From assembly GCA_963921425.1 (NCBI GenBank), contig OY992838.1:18703861-18767860 (forward strand): 64,000 nt of DNA, read 5' to 3'. Under the pieces are notes generated by a model, which did not search any database, was not told the DNA's origin, and saw only the letters and a program-made list of their open reading frames with translations. Source of the stretch: Dryas octopetala. Taxonomy: Eukaryota > Streptophyta > Magnoliopsida > Rosales > Rosaceae. Below are positions 41,507 through 52,305 of the stretch, in pieces; within the stretch, counting starts at the first letter, position 1, and each line of letters starts with the position of its first letter. Made by a program: the position numbers and the translations under genes.

Positions 41507-44500
41507 TCATTCCCTCTTATCTTCTTCTGATTCATCTTCATCAAAATCTTCGCTGCTTCCAACATTCTTCTCTTGCTTGACTAAGCTGATATCACCTTCT
41601 GGTTTGCCCGCAGTTAGAGATTGAGATTCTTCATCATCTGATTCTTCTCCAGCATTCTCAGAGTAAGCATACCTATGTACAGTTGGCAAAACAAATCAGC
41701 TCAGTAATGTACAAGGGAACTTGAAAATTGTATGCCATGAAAACATTTGCCTAAACGAGCCATAATGTCAGTTATATTTCATGTCGTTTAACTGGCCAGA
41801 GAAAGAAGAGGGGCTATGCACGGGGAAAACTTTCATCAACTGTATTAAAAAAAAAAAAAAAAAAGGACCATAATTAACTAAAAAAGCATGCAGACGATTG
41901 ATGCTTTGACATAATGCTTTAGCTAAGAAGACTCTGTTATGGGTAGCAATACAATCTCCAGAAAAAGATGCAACTGAATCTAAGTCAGCTACATTCCTAG
42001 CCCACTCCTCCATAAAGGATGTCTTATTGACCTAACAAAAGGGGATGAGTTCTTCTAATTCCTTCATCTTATACGTATATATTTTTTCCTTCTATTTGAG
42101 TAGTATTAGCACATTAACATGTGCTTTGCACGAATTAGAGTATAACAAAGAAAAGAAAAGTGAAATATGTTGTTCTTTTTCTTTCTTTCCGATGTACGTT
42201 TGTTCTTGGTAACTAATTTTCATGCAACTCCCCTACACTTGAATTATGGAGTATGGTGATAAAAGATTACTTATCTTTAAAAGGTACATTACGCATAAAA
42301 CAGAAACATATATCAAATTTACACTGTTTTTTATTAATTATGAAGGTTTTATATTTTCAGATTTTAAAACAAGAAATTTCAATACCAAATCAAGTGATTT
42401 AGTTGATTTATTATCAAGCATTAAATTTCTTAATAGAACATATATTGATTAAGGTTCCTAGTTGAGAAGAAAACCATAGTTGAGAAGAAATGCAGTAAAA
42501 TATAGGAAAGTAAATTTTTGATTAGTGTTCTTTTTCCCCAAAAATATCATTTGATTGGATTTGTGGGATGGAAAAGTCCTGCCTATTAAATTATGGCTCC
42601 ACAAAGTATCTCAAAATAATCCACAGCCTTGTCTGTCTCCAAAATATAAGAAACACTCCACCAAGTATCATGCGTCCCCTGATCCTTGCAAATATACTAT
42701 CACAAGCCTCACATGGAACCAAGATAAATAACACCAGCAAATAACCTTTTGAAGGCATATTACCACAATGATATCATCCTAAACTGACCCTCCCTCCCAA
42801 CCCTAAACCTACAGTACTTAAGAGAACTCATCCCAACTCCCCACCATTTTCCACCAGACTTACTAGATCTCTCAACTACAAACCTCCAAAGACATTTCCC
42901 AAATAGAGCCTTATTGGAAGTACTGATTGTTCAGAGTATTGTGATTTTAACTGACTATGAAACTGCTGCATAATGAGCTCACTTTGGCCAACCAGAAGTT
43001 CAGGAGACTTTATAGACAAGGAAAGAAAAGAAACAGAAGCATCCTATTGATTGGTTTAAAATTAAACATTATAACGCACCGTTGAGAGCTCTGAGAAGGT
43101 GCCCAAAGGTAGCAGATAACACAGAGCAATGCAAATGCAAGAATATCCCAGAAAGCAGTGATGACCCAACCAGTCTGCCACCTCTCATTGAATGGATCAG
43201 TTGCTTTAAAGTACACCTGCAGGTGCAAGCTTGTCAAATTCATAGTAGTTTAGAAAAAGATAAAATATTGAAACGATGAAACATAGGTATACAAAGAACC
43301 CATGTTTTGAAAAAGTACGAGAAAAAGAAACAGAATGGGGAAAGGGAAAGGAAATAGAGAGAGATGAGTCAATTGCATATTCTAACTAAAAATGGGCAAT
43401 CCGCAAAATCATTTTAATGAGAATTAGGGAATTTTCATTTCTTTATATTTTGTGTCCGAGGTACCAGCTGTATAACTCTCCATGGCCAATTTCACAGAGG
43501 GGGACTTGATGGGGATTATGCTGGCCTACACACTCACTTTAGGCATAGGCACAAAAAAGTTGATTAGGCTATTTTATTTAACTTATATTTTCTTTTAATA
43601 TCATTTACTAATTTAATACTTCCTCATTCTTTGGGGTTTTATTTTGGATTTCCCATATAAATAGGCCACCCGGCCCACCATCTTGTTATCGAATCTAGCT
43701 TGTGCCTATTGATTTGATAATACAAGATTAAAGTTGAATAAAGTTCCTTTAGTTTTTTTTTTTTAATTAATCTCTTGGTCTACATCACAATACTTCAAAA
43801 CATCATTTTGGGATGATAAAGTTCCCCTTCACTTCAAGGTAAAGAACTATAACGAACCTAAGAGAAAGCAGCTATTCATGACATAAGGTCCATGAACCAA
43901 CAGAACTTACAGAAAGGTAAACGAAATTATGTAAGAATGATATCTATCAACTGGGCCGAACTAAGCTAAAATAAGTTGAGCTTTAATTTTTAATCTTGCA
44001 TGATGTTATTGAGAGCCACCTGAATGCAACATGAAGTCATACCAAAGCAATGAAGCTCATAGAGAGGTAATATATCTGTCAATCAGAGACATGTTTGGAG
44101 GAGAAGCAGATGCTGTTCCAGGTTTTTCAGTTCTCATGGAGGTCAATTCTGAGTGACTGCAGCTATTTTACAGCTTTAAAATAGCCTCTCTTATGATGCA
44201 TTAATCGGAAAAAAAGAAAAAGAATGAAATTAAAAAGTTCAAAATAATAAAATTAAGTAAAAGACCTCATATCAGGTTGTAAAAGTATTTCATACTTCAG
44301 AAAAATCTATCTATTGCAAGTTTTGGTTTATTCTTCTCAGTAAAATCAAGTCAATACATATGGTAAATGTAACCGGATTTACTTTCTTTGGGTGATCTTG
44401 ATGAAATCTATTCTTTCATGCGCAATCCAGAGAGACAAGAGAGATTTTGAAATAAATAAAAAGCAACCTTCCAGATTGCACTAACATAAATACACATGCA

Positions 44501-47343
44501 TATAATTTTTAAGATATTCAAATCCTCAGTAAAGATGAATTGATCCCATTGCACACGTATTTACTAAAACCATACCTCATAAGCTATCCATGCAACTGAG
44601 GCAATGACTGCCACTGCTAATGCATTTGAGAACTTCCTATACATATCCAATTTAACAGAGCTTCTCTTTGCCTGGAAAAGAATATATAGTTCAGCAACTA
44701 AAACTTTCATGGTATGGAGAGAAAAGAAAATTGAAAGTGAACAATGCTATTGCAACTTAAATAGAAGAATTTAAAAGGCAAAGCAGAAACCACAGTTCTT
44801 TAATTAAATTGATTTACCTGTAGCTGCTCTAGTGTTCTTGAGAGAGAAGTAAAAATCCACAAAATCAAAAATGCGTCCAAGAACGCATCAGGAAGAACTA
44901 GAAATAATCTTGCTCTTCCTGACACGTCATTGATTGTCCCCACATACTCAGTAATATTAAGCAACTCTGTTGCCAGAAAAAATGTTATTCCAAGAAGAAG
45001 AACCTTTGAGGTAAGACCCCCAAGAGTGGGCCGTACTACACCATAACCCATTGAAACAATGAGAATAAGAAGACGGGAAACTGTTTTTCTTACAGCTCCA
45101 ACTGTCACAACCAATGTTGTAACAAAAACTGGCCTCATCCCTGTATAATTAAAGTTTACATAATCGATATACCAAAGAATCATCTCAAACAGTCCAAGTG
45201 CAATAACAGCCGTGATGCAATGCTGAAGTTGCAGAATATCCTTCCAAAACCTCACATACTGAGTGAACCAAATTACACCAAGCAACACATAAGCAAGTGA
45301 CATAAACACATAAAACTTCATTAGTGGAGCCATTCGACCAGGTAGATAACCATCGGGATTTCTCCACAAAGTCTTCCCACTCATTATAAGCTCCTTCAGT
45401 TTTGGATCGCATGCTACGAAAAACAAGTTATACATCCCAGTTTTTGTGATGAAAACCTCTTTATACTCCATATTGGCATATAGATAATTCCCACTGAATT
45501 GTACATTTATGACAATAGGCCAGTTAATATCTGTTGCAGATGGTCTCCTAATGACTTCACCTTGTTTACAACCTTCCATCTTAGCAAGATCAGGGGTGCA
45601 ACATATAGCTCTTTGTCCTCCATAAGCAGAACCACCAATATTATTACGATCAGCTGCCTCAAAAATTATAACTTGTACCAACCCAGTACTATGCTCCATG
45701 TCTGTATGCTGGTCAGCAGCATCCTTGCTCCTCAAGAAGGTGATATTCTCGAATCTGTTCCACTTGAAAATGTCAGAGACAAGAGCAATGATAAAAGATT
45801 CAATTAGAGAGGAGAAACAGGTAATAAAGGAGCAATGCAGGCATACAACAAGAGTATATATGCTTCCAAATAAATTCATGTCATGTAAATGCAAAGAGGC
45901 TACAATTTAGTTTGACTTTCTGCAGCATATAACGGGTGCAGTGTCTCTAAGACTTCAGGCCAAAAAGTGTCTCTCAGATATTCAGATCCTTGCTAACAAA
46001 ATGATTCTGCGCTTCGTGAATGGCAAGGTGAGGTCACTTAGAGACTAGGAAATGATGCTCACACTAAAGAAAATAGGCATTTAATAATAGGCCCCTGATA
46101 GGTATTTATTTTATTCAGATGTCTGTATGTGCTGATTTAAAAATTTTCAGTCCCTAGCCAGTGCCAACCTATCAGTTTATACCCACTGTCACTGCACTTT
46201 TAATGCCACTAAGTGGCAGTTATATCACTGCAATTACATGGATCAATCCCTGTCACGCAACACAGAATCTCAGGGGGAGAAAGTTATAAAATGCCGAAAC
46301 TTTTGCCCTTAAATTTAAATCACCGCATGCACACTTGTGAGCACAGTAAAAACCAATCATGGACTAGGCAATAAATTTGTATAAAGAAAACTAACAAGGG
46401 CCGCATTGGTTGCATGAATATAGAATCCTCGACAAGGGTATTATAGGCCTTATTACAAACATCTAATTTAATTTCTTTGAAATGAACTGATGTGAAATAA
46501 AGTTTTACACCCTGTACTCATGGAGACAATTCCCAGAAATCCCTGTTTTCCTGTTCTTTGATGCCACGAGATCATAGTTCCATATATATTTTCTTCGATA
46601 AGTAGTTCCATATCATAATCCATATCACCATCGACAGTCATCATAAACTCTAATGACTTGGTAAATTTACTTAAATAAAGTACATATTGGTGCTTGCAGT
46701 GGAAATTATTTGATAACTAATTTGCATTAAAAACTGTATTGGGAAGCTACTAATTAAAAGCCCAAGGTTATAAGCTGAAAACTTAAATCTTGAACATTGT
46801 ACCATATCCCTATGATCTACCCTGAGATTGTTACTACTGTTTTACATAATTTCCCACTTTTGGTCCATCTCCCATTCAGATAAATTGAACTAGGATGAGA
46901 ATACACAACAATTTAAATCTAGGACACATTTTCTTGGCTACTAAACAAAATTGAAAAATCCACTTAAAAGTTGAAAATCCAAATCATGTTTTGTTTCATA
47001 TTCCAATAACCCAGAAACCGAATGCAGAAATCATACTCTCAAGCAGGGCCTCAGATCTAACAAGAAGCTGAAAATGAAAGACGCGCATGCAACATTACCG
47101 AATATAAGAGCGGGCATCGTCGAGGGACAGAGAGGCGGCGATGCCTTCGCTGCCGCCGGAGAGAAGGTAAGCGTTGCCGACTTCTCTGAAAGTTTGGTTG
47201 TCGTAGATGTGAATTGATGCATTGGTGGGATTTGCAATTAATGATAATAGGAGGAGAAGCAGTGACCAGGTCAGGTAAATGCCATCGCTGCTGCTGCTGC
47301 TTCTTCTTCTTCTTCTTCGTTCTCGCTGGATTGTGAAATCCAT
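41507..47343 (-). CDS. GOST-family seven-transmembrane protein, TMEM87-like
   Basis: Five exons, all with GT-AG borders and matching phases: 47343-47099, 45754-44818, 44671-44576, 43216-43080 and 41672-41507. They give 526 residues, the normal size for this family. Residues of about 22-40 form a hydrophobic signal segment after an Arg-rich start. Residues of about 42-220 are the lumenal domain (HIYDNQTFREVGN, GGSAYGGQRAICC, a cysteine pair at 133-134, GMYNLFFVACDP). Seven membrane helices follow: about 227-246, 258-280, 287-322 (one long conserved block), 330-350, 367-387, 406-424 and 440-465. The hallmark after the last helix, LWAPSQSSQRYAYSE, matches the TMEM87 pattern. The last 50 residues are strongly acidic. 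Family members act in Golgi and endosomal membranes; the substrate or ligand in plants is not evident from sequence. It is not a classical GPCR. Intron 3 (43217-44575) holds a TATAAATAGG-bearing stretch near 43660 that may be an old LTR scrap. No damage is seen. Confidence 0.93.
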
Positions 47344-47560
47344 CGTCTTTAGAGTTGCTGTGTTTTGGTGAATTTGAGGCTTAAACTGAAGATTTGAGAG
47401 ATCCGGCGATGGCGATGGCGATGTTGGAGTGAGAGAGAAGCAATGTTCATGTCCCTCTCACTGACTCTGTCGGCCAGGCTGGAGTTAGATTTACGGGGCC
47501 AAATTGCCACCTCACCGGCAAAATGGTTTTTATTATGAGTCCATTAATTCCAATACATGA
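47344..47560 (-). promoter_or_regulatory. Probable promoter and 5' UTR of the GOST gene
   Basis: Reading on the minus strand, a TATA-like CATAATAAAAAC lies near 47540-47528. A CT-rich patch (GCTTCTCTCTCACTCC, about 47445-47430) and a (CGCCAT)n run (about 47422-47404) precede the ATG. CT patches near plant transcription starts are common. No start-site data are available, so the limits are estimates. Confidence 0.4.
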
Positions 47561-47940
47561 CAATCCAAAAATTTAAATGGCTGAAATACATTCACAAATT
47601 ATATAGATTATATTTTAAGTTGGTTTACAAATTATAAAATATTTTAAATTTCTTCATTAATTATAGGATTCATTTCAAGTTGGCCGTCAACTACACATAC
47701 TAAAATTTGAACACATGACCACTTAAGGAAAGTCAAAATGTGAATTCCACTACATCATTTAACCACTTGTGATATTAAAGTACATAAAATATATTTATAG
47801 GCATACTAATATTTGAAATATAATAATTTATAAAATTAAATATATTTTATATAGCATTTCTTTTTTTGATATATTATTTTAAGCCTCTAAATAAATATTA
47901 TCATTGCAAAAAGTCTAAAAATATTACTAGTTTATATTTT
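47561..47940. other. AT-rich upstream flank
   Basis: Nothing is recognised here. TTATATTTT at 47932-47940 is the left target duplication of the adjacent MITE. Confidence 0.4.
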
Positions 47941-48428
47941 GGCTTATTCACACTATTGCCCCCTATAAGATACACTTTTTTTCACTTTGCCCCCTGAAAC
48001 TTAAATCCTCTCAGTTTGCCACCTGAACTTCACAAAGTTGTTACAAAAGACCCTATGCCGTTAACTCTGTCAATTTTTCCGTTAAAATAGCTGACATGGC
48101 ACCTATATGGCATGAGTGAGACCCTTTTTTAGTTATGTAAGATCCATGTAGACAAGCAAAATTATAGAAAATTGACATGGATCTTATTATTTTTAGTTTA
48201 AAAATTATTTTTTTTGTCCACATGGATTTTACATAACTAAAAAAGAGTCTCACTCATGCCATATAGGTGTCACGTCAGCTATTTTAACGGAAAAATTGAC
48301 AGAGTTAACGGCATAGGGTCTTTTGCAATAACTTTGTGAAGTTCAGGTGGCAAACTGAGAGGATTTAAGTTTCAGGGGGCAAAGTGAAAAAAAATGTATC
48401 TTACAGGGGGCAATGGTGTAAATAAGCC
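47941..48428. mobile_element. Mutator-type hairpin MITE, 488 bp
   Basis: Two arms of 213 bp (47941-48153 and 48216-48428) are inverted repeats with only about a dozen differences, separated by 62 bp. The ends are GGCTTATT, and the 9-bp duplication TTATATTTT (47932-47940 and 48429-48437) is perfect, which fits mobilisation by a Mutator-like transposase. There is no coding sequence. The element lies about 600 bp upstream of the GOST start codon. A transcript across it would be a nearly perfect double-stranded hairpin. Confidence 0.93.
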
Positions 48429-48542
48429 TTATATTTTATATAATTTATAGTTTCTAAATTGTAAAAATATTACTAAAAGTCCAAAACGATAATTTATAAT
48501 TTATATACTAAAATTATTATTGTATGGGTTAATTTTTAAGGT

Positions 48543-48680
48543 ATAAGGTTTCGAACCTTATGGTTTAGGGTATAAGGTTATGGTGTAGTGTGAATGCACT
48601 TTGACTCTCTTTAAGTGGTCATGGGTTCGAACCCTAGCATGTATTGAAAACACCTTATACTTTTTTTTATTCAATATATA
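48543..48680 (+). mobile_element. Possible SINE or tRNA-like remnant
   Basis: A pol III B-box match, GGTTCGAACCC (about 48626-48636), follows at about 50 bp an A-box-like TGGTGTAGTGTGAATGC, and a T-run ends the unit near 48661-48668. This order suits a plant SINE. No target duplication was identified, and the A box is a poor match. Confidence 0.3.
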
Positions 48681-49721
48681 TAACTTTTTTATAATATATA
48701 ATAAAATATATAAATAGTCCGGACCGGTCCCCTTTTTTTTCATCAACCCAGTTTTATTTACCATTTTGTATGTTTTTTGTTAGTTAATCGAAAATTTTGA
48801 AATGCTTTATAGTTTGTGGATCAACTTGAAATGAACCCTATAGTTAATAGGGAAATTTGAAATGTTTTATAGTTCTACTTGAACCAATTTAAATTATAGA
48901 TAACATTCTAGAAGGCCAAAGATAAAGAAGCCAGCGAAAAAACAAACCACCACGTGTCAAAGATAAAAAAAATTTCTAGCGTGTCCCTACTAATTCTTTC
49001 TTCAGTTCCGGGCTAAGAGAAAGCAAAAAACCAAAATAAAAACTTGAAACTAACACAAGCCCAACCCACCTAAAATTAGAGCGTGAAAGTCAACACAAAC
49101 TTTGCAAAATCCATCTCAAGATAACCCTAAACTCATAATCATCTACTTATAAATTTGCAAAAAACATGAAATTTATGAGTTTTCTATTCTTATTTTGTTC
49201 TCTGTCACTTCTTGATGCAGAACAATTTCACAAAAAAAAAGTTTTTGAGTTTTATGTTCAAATCTTTAAAGTACACACCTAGAAGAACTTCATAAATAAG
49301 GTAAGATTTCAACAAAACCCATGTACAGTTTTAGAATTGAAGATAAACTCAACAAAATCGAGTTCAAAGAGTATGCATATTACAAAGACTCAAGAAAAAG
49401 GAAAAATACTATTTTTCGTGAAATTGTTCTTTATTTTTCGACTCTGATCAATTTTTTCGTTTCTAAATAACAAGAATGATCAATGTAGAATTATATTTTC
49501 AATAAACCTAAAACTTACTTCTTCTTTTTTTAATCTTTTTCTATAATTTCCTTTCCACACCCAAAATAGTTATTATTCATTTGAAAATCCAAAAATCCAT
49601 TTACAGTTTCAATCTTGACAAAAAAAATGACATGCAAGTTATGCATATTCAATAACATTAAAAAAAAAAAAAATCAATATTTCTTAAAGGTTTAATTTCC
49701 TTATTTCAAGAATTTGACATT
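48681..49721. other. Intergenic AT-rich sequence
   Basis: No gene or repeat is recognised. A CCACGTGTC motif (about 48951) resembles a G-box but stands alone. The right end carries the TTTGACATT duplication (49713-49721) of the next MITE. Confidence 0.4.
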
Positions 49722-50527
49722 GGGCTGTGCTAGGGTGCCCTAATTGTGCCCTAATGACATGGAAATTCCATGTTATTAGAGTATTTAATATTTTTAAATA
49801 CATCTCATATTTTAATTTCCACGTAGACTTTTGAAAAAGACTCATTTAACCTTTCTTACAATTTTACAAAATTTAAATGAAAAAATTATAAAAAGAGAAA
49901 ATTTAAGAACAAACTAAAATAAGAAAAGAAACCCAACAAATCTGAGAAAAAAAATTTATGGAAAACAATCCAGCCACTGTAGTATATATAGTTTCAGAAA
50001 GATCAAAATTTTCGAATAAAATGGTAATTGCAATATATATATCAATATGTTTCCATTGATCAAACTTTTGAATAAAACATAAACCTAATCACCACCCAAT
50101 TATTGGAGTTGGATGCTAGTGGCCACCCCACTTCTTTTGTAGGTCGGAGGAAACTAGTTGTAGGGGATTAAGAGCACTCCATGATTTCCCATTTGATGGC
50201 ATACATATTATCATGGACATGACCATTGGCATGTAGTCTTTCAAATCCAATTTCCAAAGAGCACAGAAAATGGCGGATTGCAGATCAATGAGCCTTAAGT
50301 GCCAAAAAATTATAAAATCTTTGCAAAATAAAAATTAAAGTACAGCCCTTGGATTTGAGTTGGGTGAGATGGTCTTTTAGAAAAAATTATATTAATTTGA
50401 TATAAAAAATAATTAATGATGTGTCTAAATTTTAAAATAAATAAATAGTGACGTGTACAATTTACTTTACCACATAGGATTAGGGCACATAAATGTTGTG
50501 CCCTAATAGGGCACAAAATCTTTTCCC
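49722..50527. mobile_element. Mutator-type MITE, 806 bp
   Basis: It is flanked by a perfect 9-bp duplication TTTGACATT (49713-49721 and 50528-50536). Both ends start GGG and carry TGTGCCCTA/TAGGGCACA repeats in inverted orientation (AGGGTGCCCTAATTGTGCCC at the left, GGGCACATAAATGTTGTGCC near the right). The arms are short and imperfect compared with 47941-48428. No coding sequence is present. Confidence 0.75.
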
Positions 50528-51441
50528 TTTGACATTTTAGTGCTTGTGTTTATGAAAAATTAAACTATATATTTGAATGGTCTTTTTTTCAGGATATAGA
50601 AAGAACCAAGATTTTTGGGGCTTCAAAGAATTACTAGTGTTGCTTCTAATTTCTTCATATTTGAAGAAGGTGAGATATCAATTCTTAGATGGATTGTTAG
50701 TGTTTTTAGGTGTTAAAATTTGGTTTTGGGAAGAATATGTGTTGTAATACATACTCCTTAGTCAATCCTAATTGTTCTATTTCAACTAACCTAGAAGATC
50801 ATCCTATATATGTTGGTTTTAAAGCTTCCAATTCCCATCCTAGGCTACTTTCATTAAAATGTAACACTTTGTCTAATAGTTTCAATTTGTCTAACAATTA
50901 TGTCTCAATTCCTAAAAAAGTAAAACTCATTAAATTTTTGTACCACGTCTGATAGTTTCAACTACACTTGCTTTGTATGTATTTGCTTTAACATCCTTAT
51001 AAAAGATTTCTTATTATGCAGATGATAGAAACAAATGAGACTCCAACAAAGGGAATATTCTAAATAGGGGCAAGGAAAATTGTTTCTAGTACATGGGAGG
51101 CAATAAGGGCATCCCCTAGAATAAAGAAACTCAAGGAAAATGCAGAAAAAAGGGATAATGAGGAACCTCTGCCCGAACAACCTCCAAAACAAAACAAAAG
51201 AAGAAAGTTAAACAAAAGAAGCCCCAACAACCTCCAAATTAAGTCTTAGAAGCAAGCCACCAAAAAAGAGACAACAAAAGCTTCAAAATCCAAAAAGGCA
51301 TAACGTGAAAACAAAAGCATGATAAAAAAGCAAAAAGTCGTAATCCAGACTATATCCAATACAGATCAAACATGAAAACATTTGAGAAAATTATAAGGAG
51401 CCACGAGACAACAATTATGCAAAGAAATGATGTTCAAGAAC
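50528..51441. other. Degenerate non-coding stretch
   Basis: No recognised gene. Lys/Gln-rich codons with stops around 51020-51300 (starting ATGATAGAAACAAATGAG) suggest a decayed coding sequence, possibly of a transposon, but no domain can be named. An 80-codon open frame at 50710-50952 has no recognisable features. Confidence 0.3.
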
Positions 51442-51903
51442 TGTAGGAAATATGTGCCCTAAGGCCAATCATTGCCGACCTTAAGGACAACATTTTGGAT
51501 AGTCGTCCGTCAAATAGACCTATTAAGACAGATGATACCTTGAAGCTATTTAAAAGGAGAGTATAAGTGGAATAAAAGTTTGTTATCCACAAGACTTATA
51601 CATCTCCATTAATAGTTCTTAAACTGTTCCTGATTGAAGGGATTACTGTCTAGGAAACAGTATATTCGAGTGAGATCAGTATAGCTCTTTAGTCTACTCA
51701 AATGTGGAGGTGATCAGTCTCAGATTGCGCATGTAGAGTAGGGCAAAGAGTATGGGTGCCTATAGTGAATGGAGTGAAACACATGTCAAACAACATCTCA
51801 TTAGTTGTAGTACATTTGAAATTAGTCTTTAGATCTGAGACACCATCGATTGTCTTATAAAACTAATTGATGTACTTTGGTGGTGCGATGCACATGTATC
51901 AAG
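51442..51903 (+). repeat. Copia-type LTR fragment
   Basis: It starts TGTAGGAAATATGTGCCCTA, a start common in one group of plant copia LTRs, and continues through AAGGCCAATCATTGCCG. It breaks off in a GGTAC shared with the next LTR fragment, so the two scraps were probably joined by recombination or end-joining. No partner LTR is present in the window. Confidence 0.5.
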
Positions 51904-52028
51904 GTACAAAACTCGGTAAGCTCATAGAGCTCATATGAGTGAAATAACTTAAGCAAAAATCTAATGGCATAAATCAACATTTCCTCAATTTCACCATAAT
52001 TAGTATAATCCAATAATAGTATAAAAAT
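51904..52028 (-). repeat. Fragment of the A/B/C chromovirus LTR
   Basis: CTCGGTAAGCTCATAGAGCTCATATGAGTGAAATAACTTA matches the block AACCCGGTAAACTCACTAGAGC-TC followed by GTATGAGTGAAATGACTTA in LTR A (about 16447-16490). It is about 120 bp, without either terminus. Confidence 0.65.
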
Positions 52029-52234
52029 CCAAGTAGTAAAATTTTGGTTTCGACGGAAATTTTGGCAGATTTTTCGATTAATATTTCGATTTCGACAAAA
52101 TTAGACAAAACTGACGGAAATTGCTATCAAAATTAATACGAAAATTTTGAATGAAACTTGACCATGTGTTTATTTAACATATTATCTACTACATTGATAA
52201 AAAAAAAATTGAAGAAACCAAATTATATAGTAGG
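52029..52234 (-). mobile_element. Fragment of the 2445-3586 TIR element family
   Basis: It starts CCAAGTAGTAAAATTTTGG and matches the reverse of about 3370-3586, including AACATATTATCTACTACATTG. Only one end is present. The other side runs directly into Helitron coding sequence. Confidence 0.75.
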
Positions 52235-52305
52235 TTCGGAATTCCCTTCAAAATTTATTTGAGATTCTCGGAATAAGATTTGGAAACCTAGACAAAGAGG
52301 AAAAT
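52235..52305 (+). pseudogene. Helitron helicase fragment, left part
   Basis: The frame reads FPSKFI, a stop, DSRNKIWKPRQRGK. This continues without loss after the solo LTR as CIGQIAYVHPASGELYYL, so the LTR insertion split one helicase exon. The in-frame stop shows decay apart from the insertion. Confidence 0.75.

Noticed and set aside
41507..47343. Classical G-protein-coupled receptor
   Set aside because: The protein has seven helices but the lumenal domain and the LWAPSQSSQR motif place it in the TMEM87/GOST family, whose members mainly act in secretory membranes.
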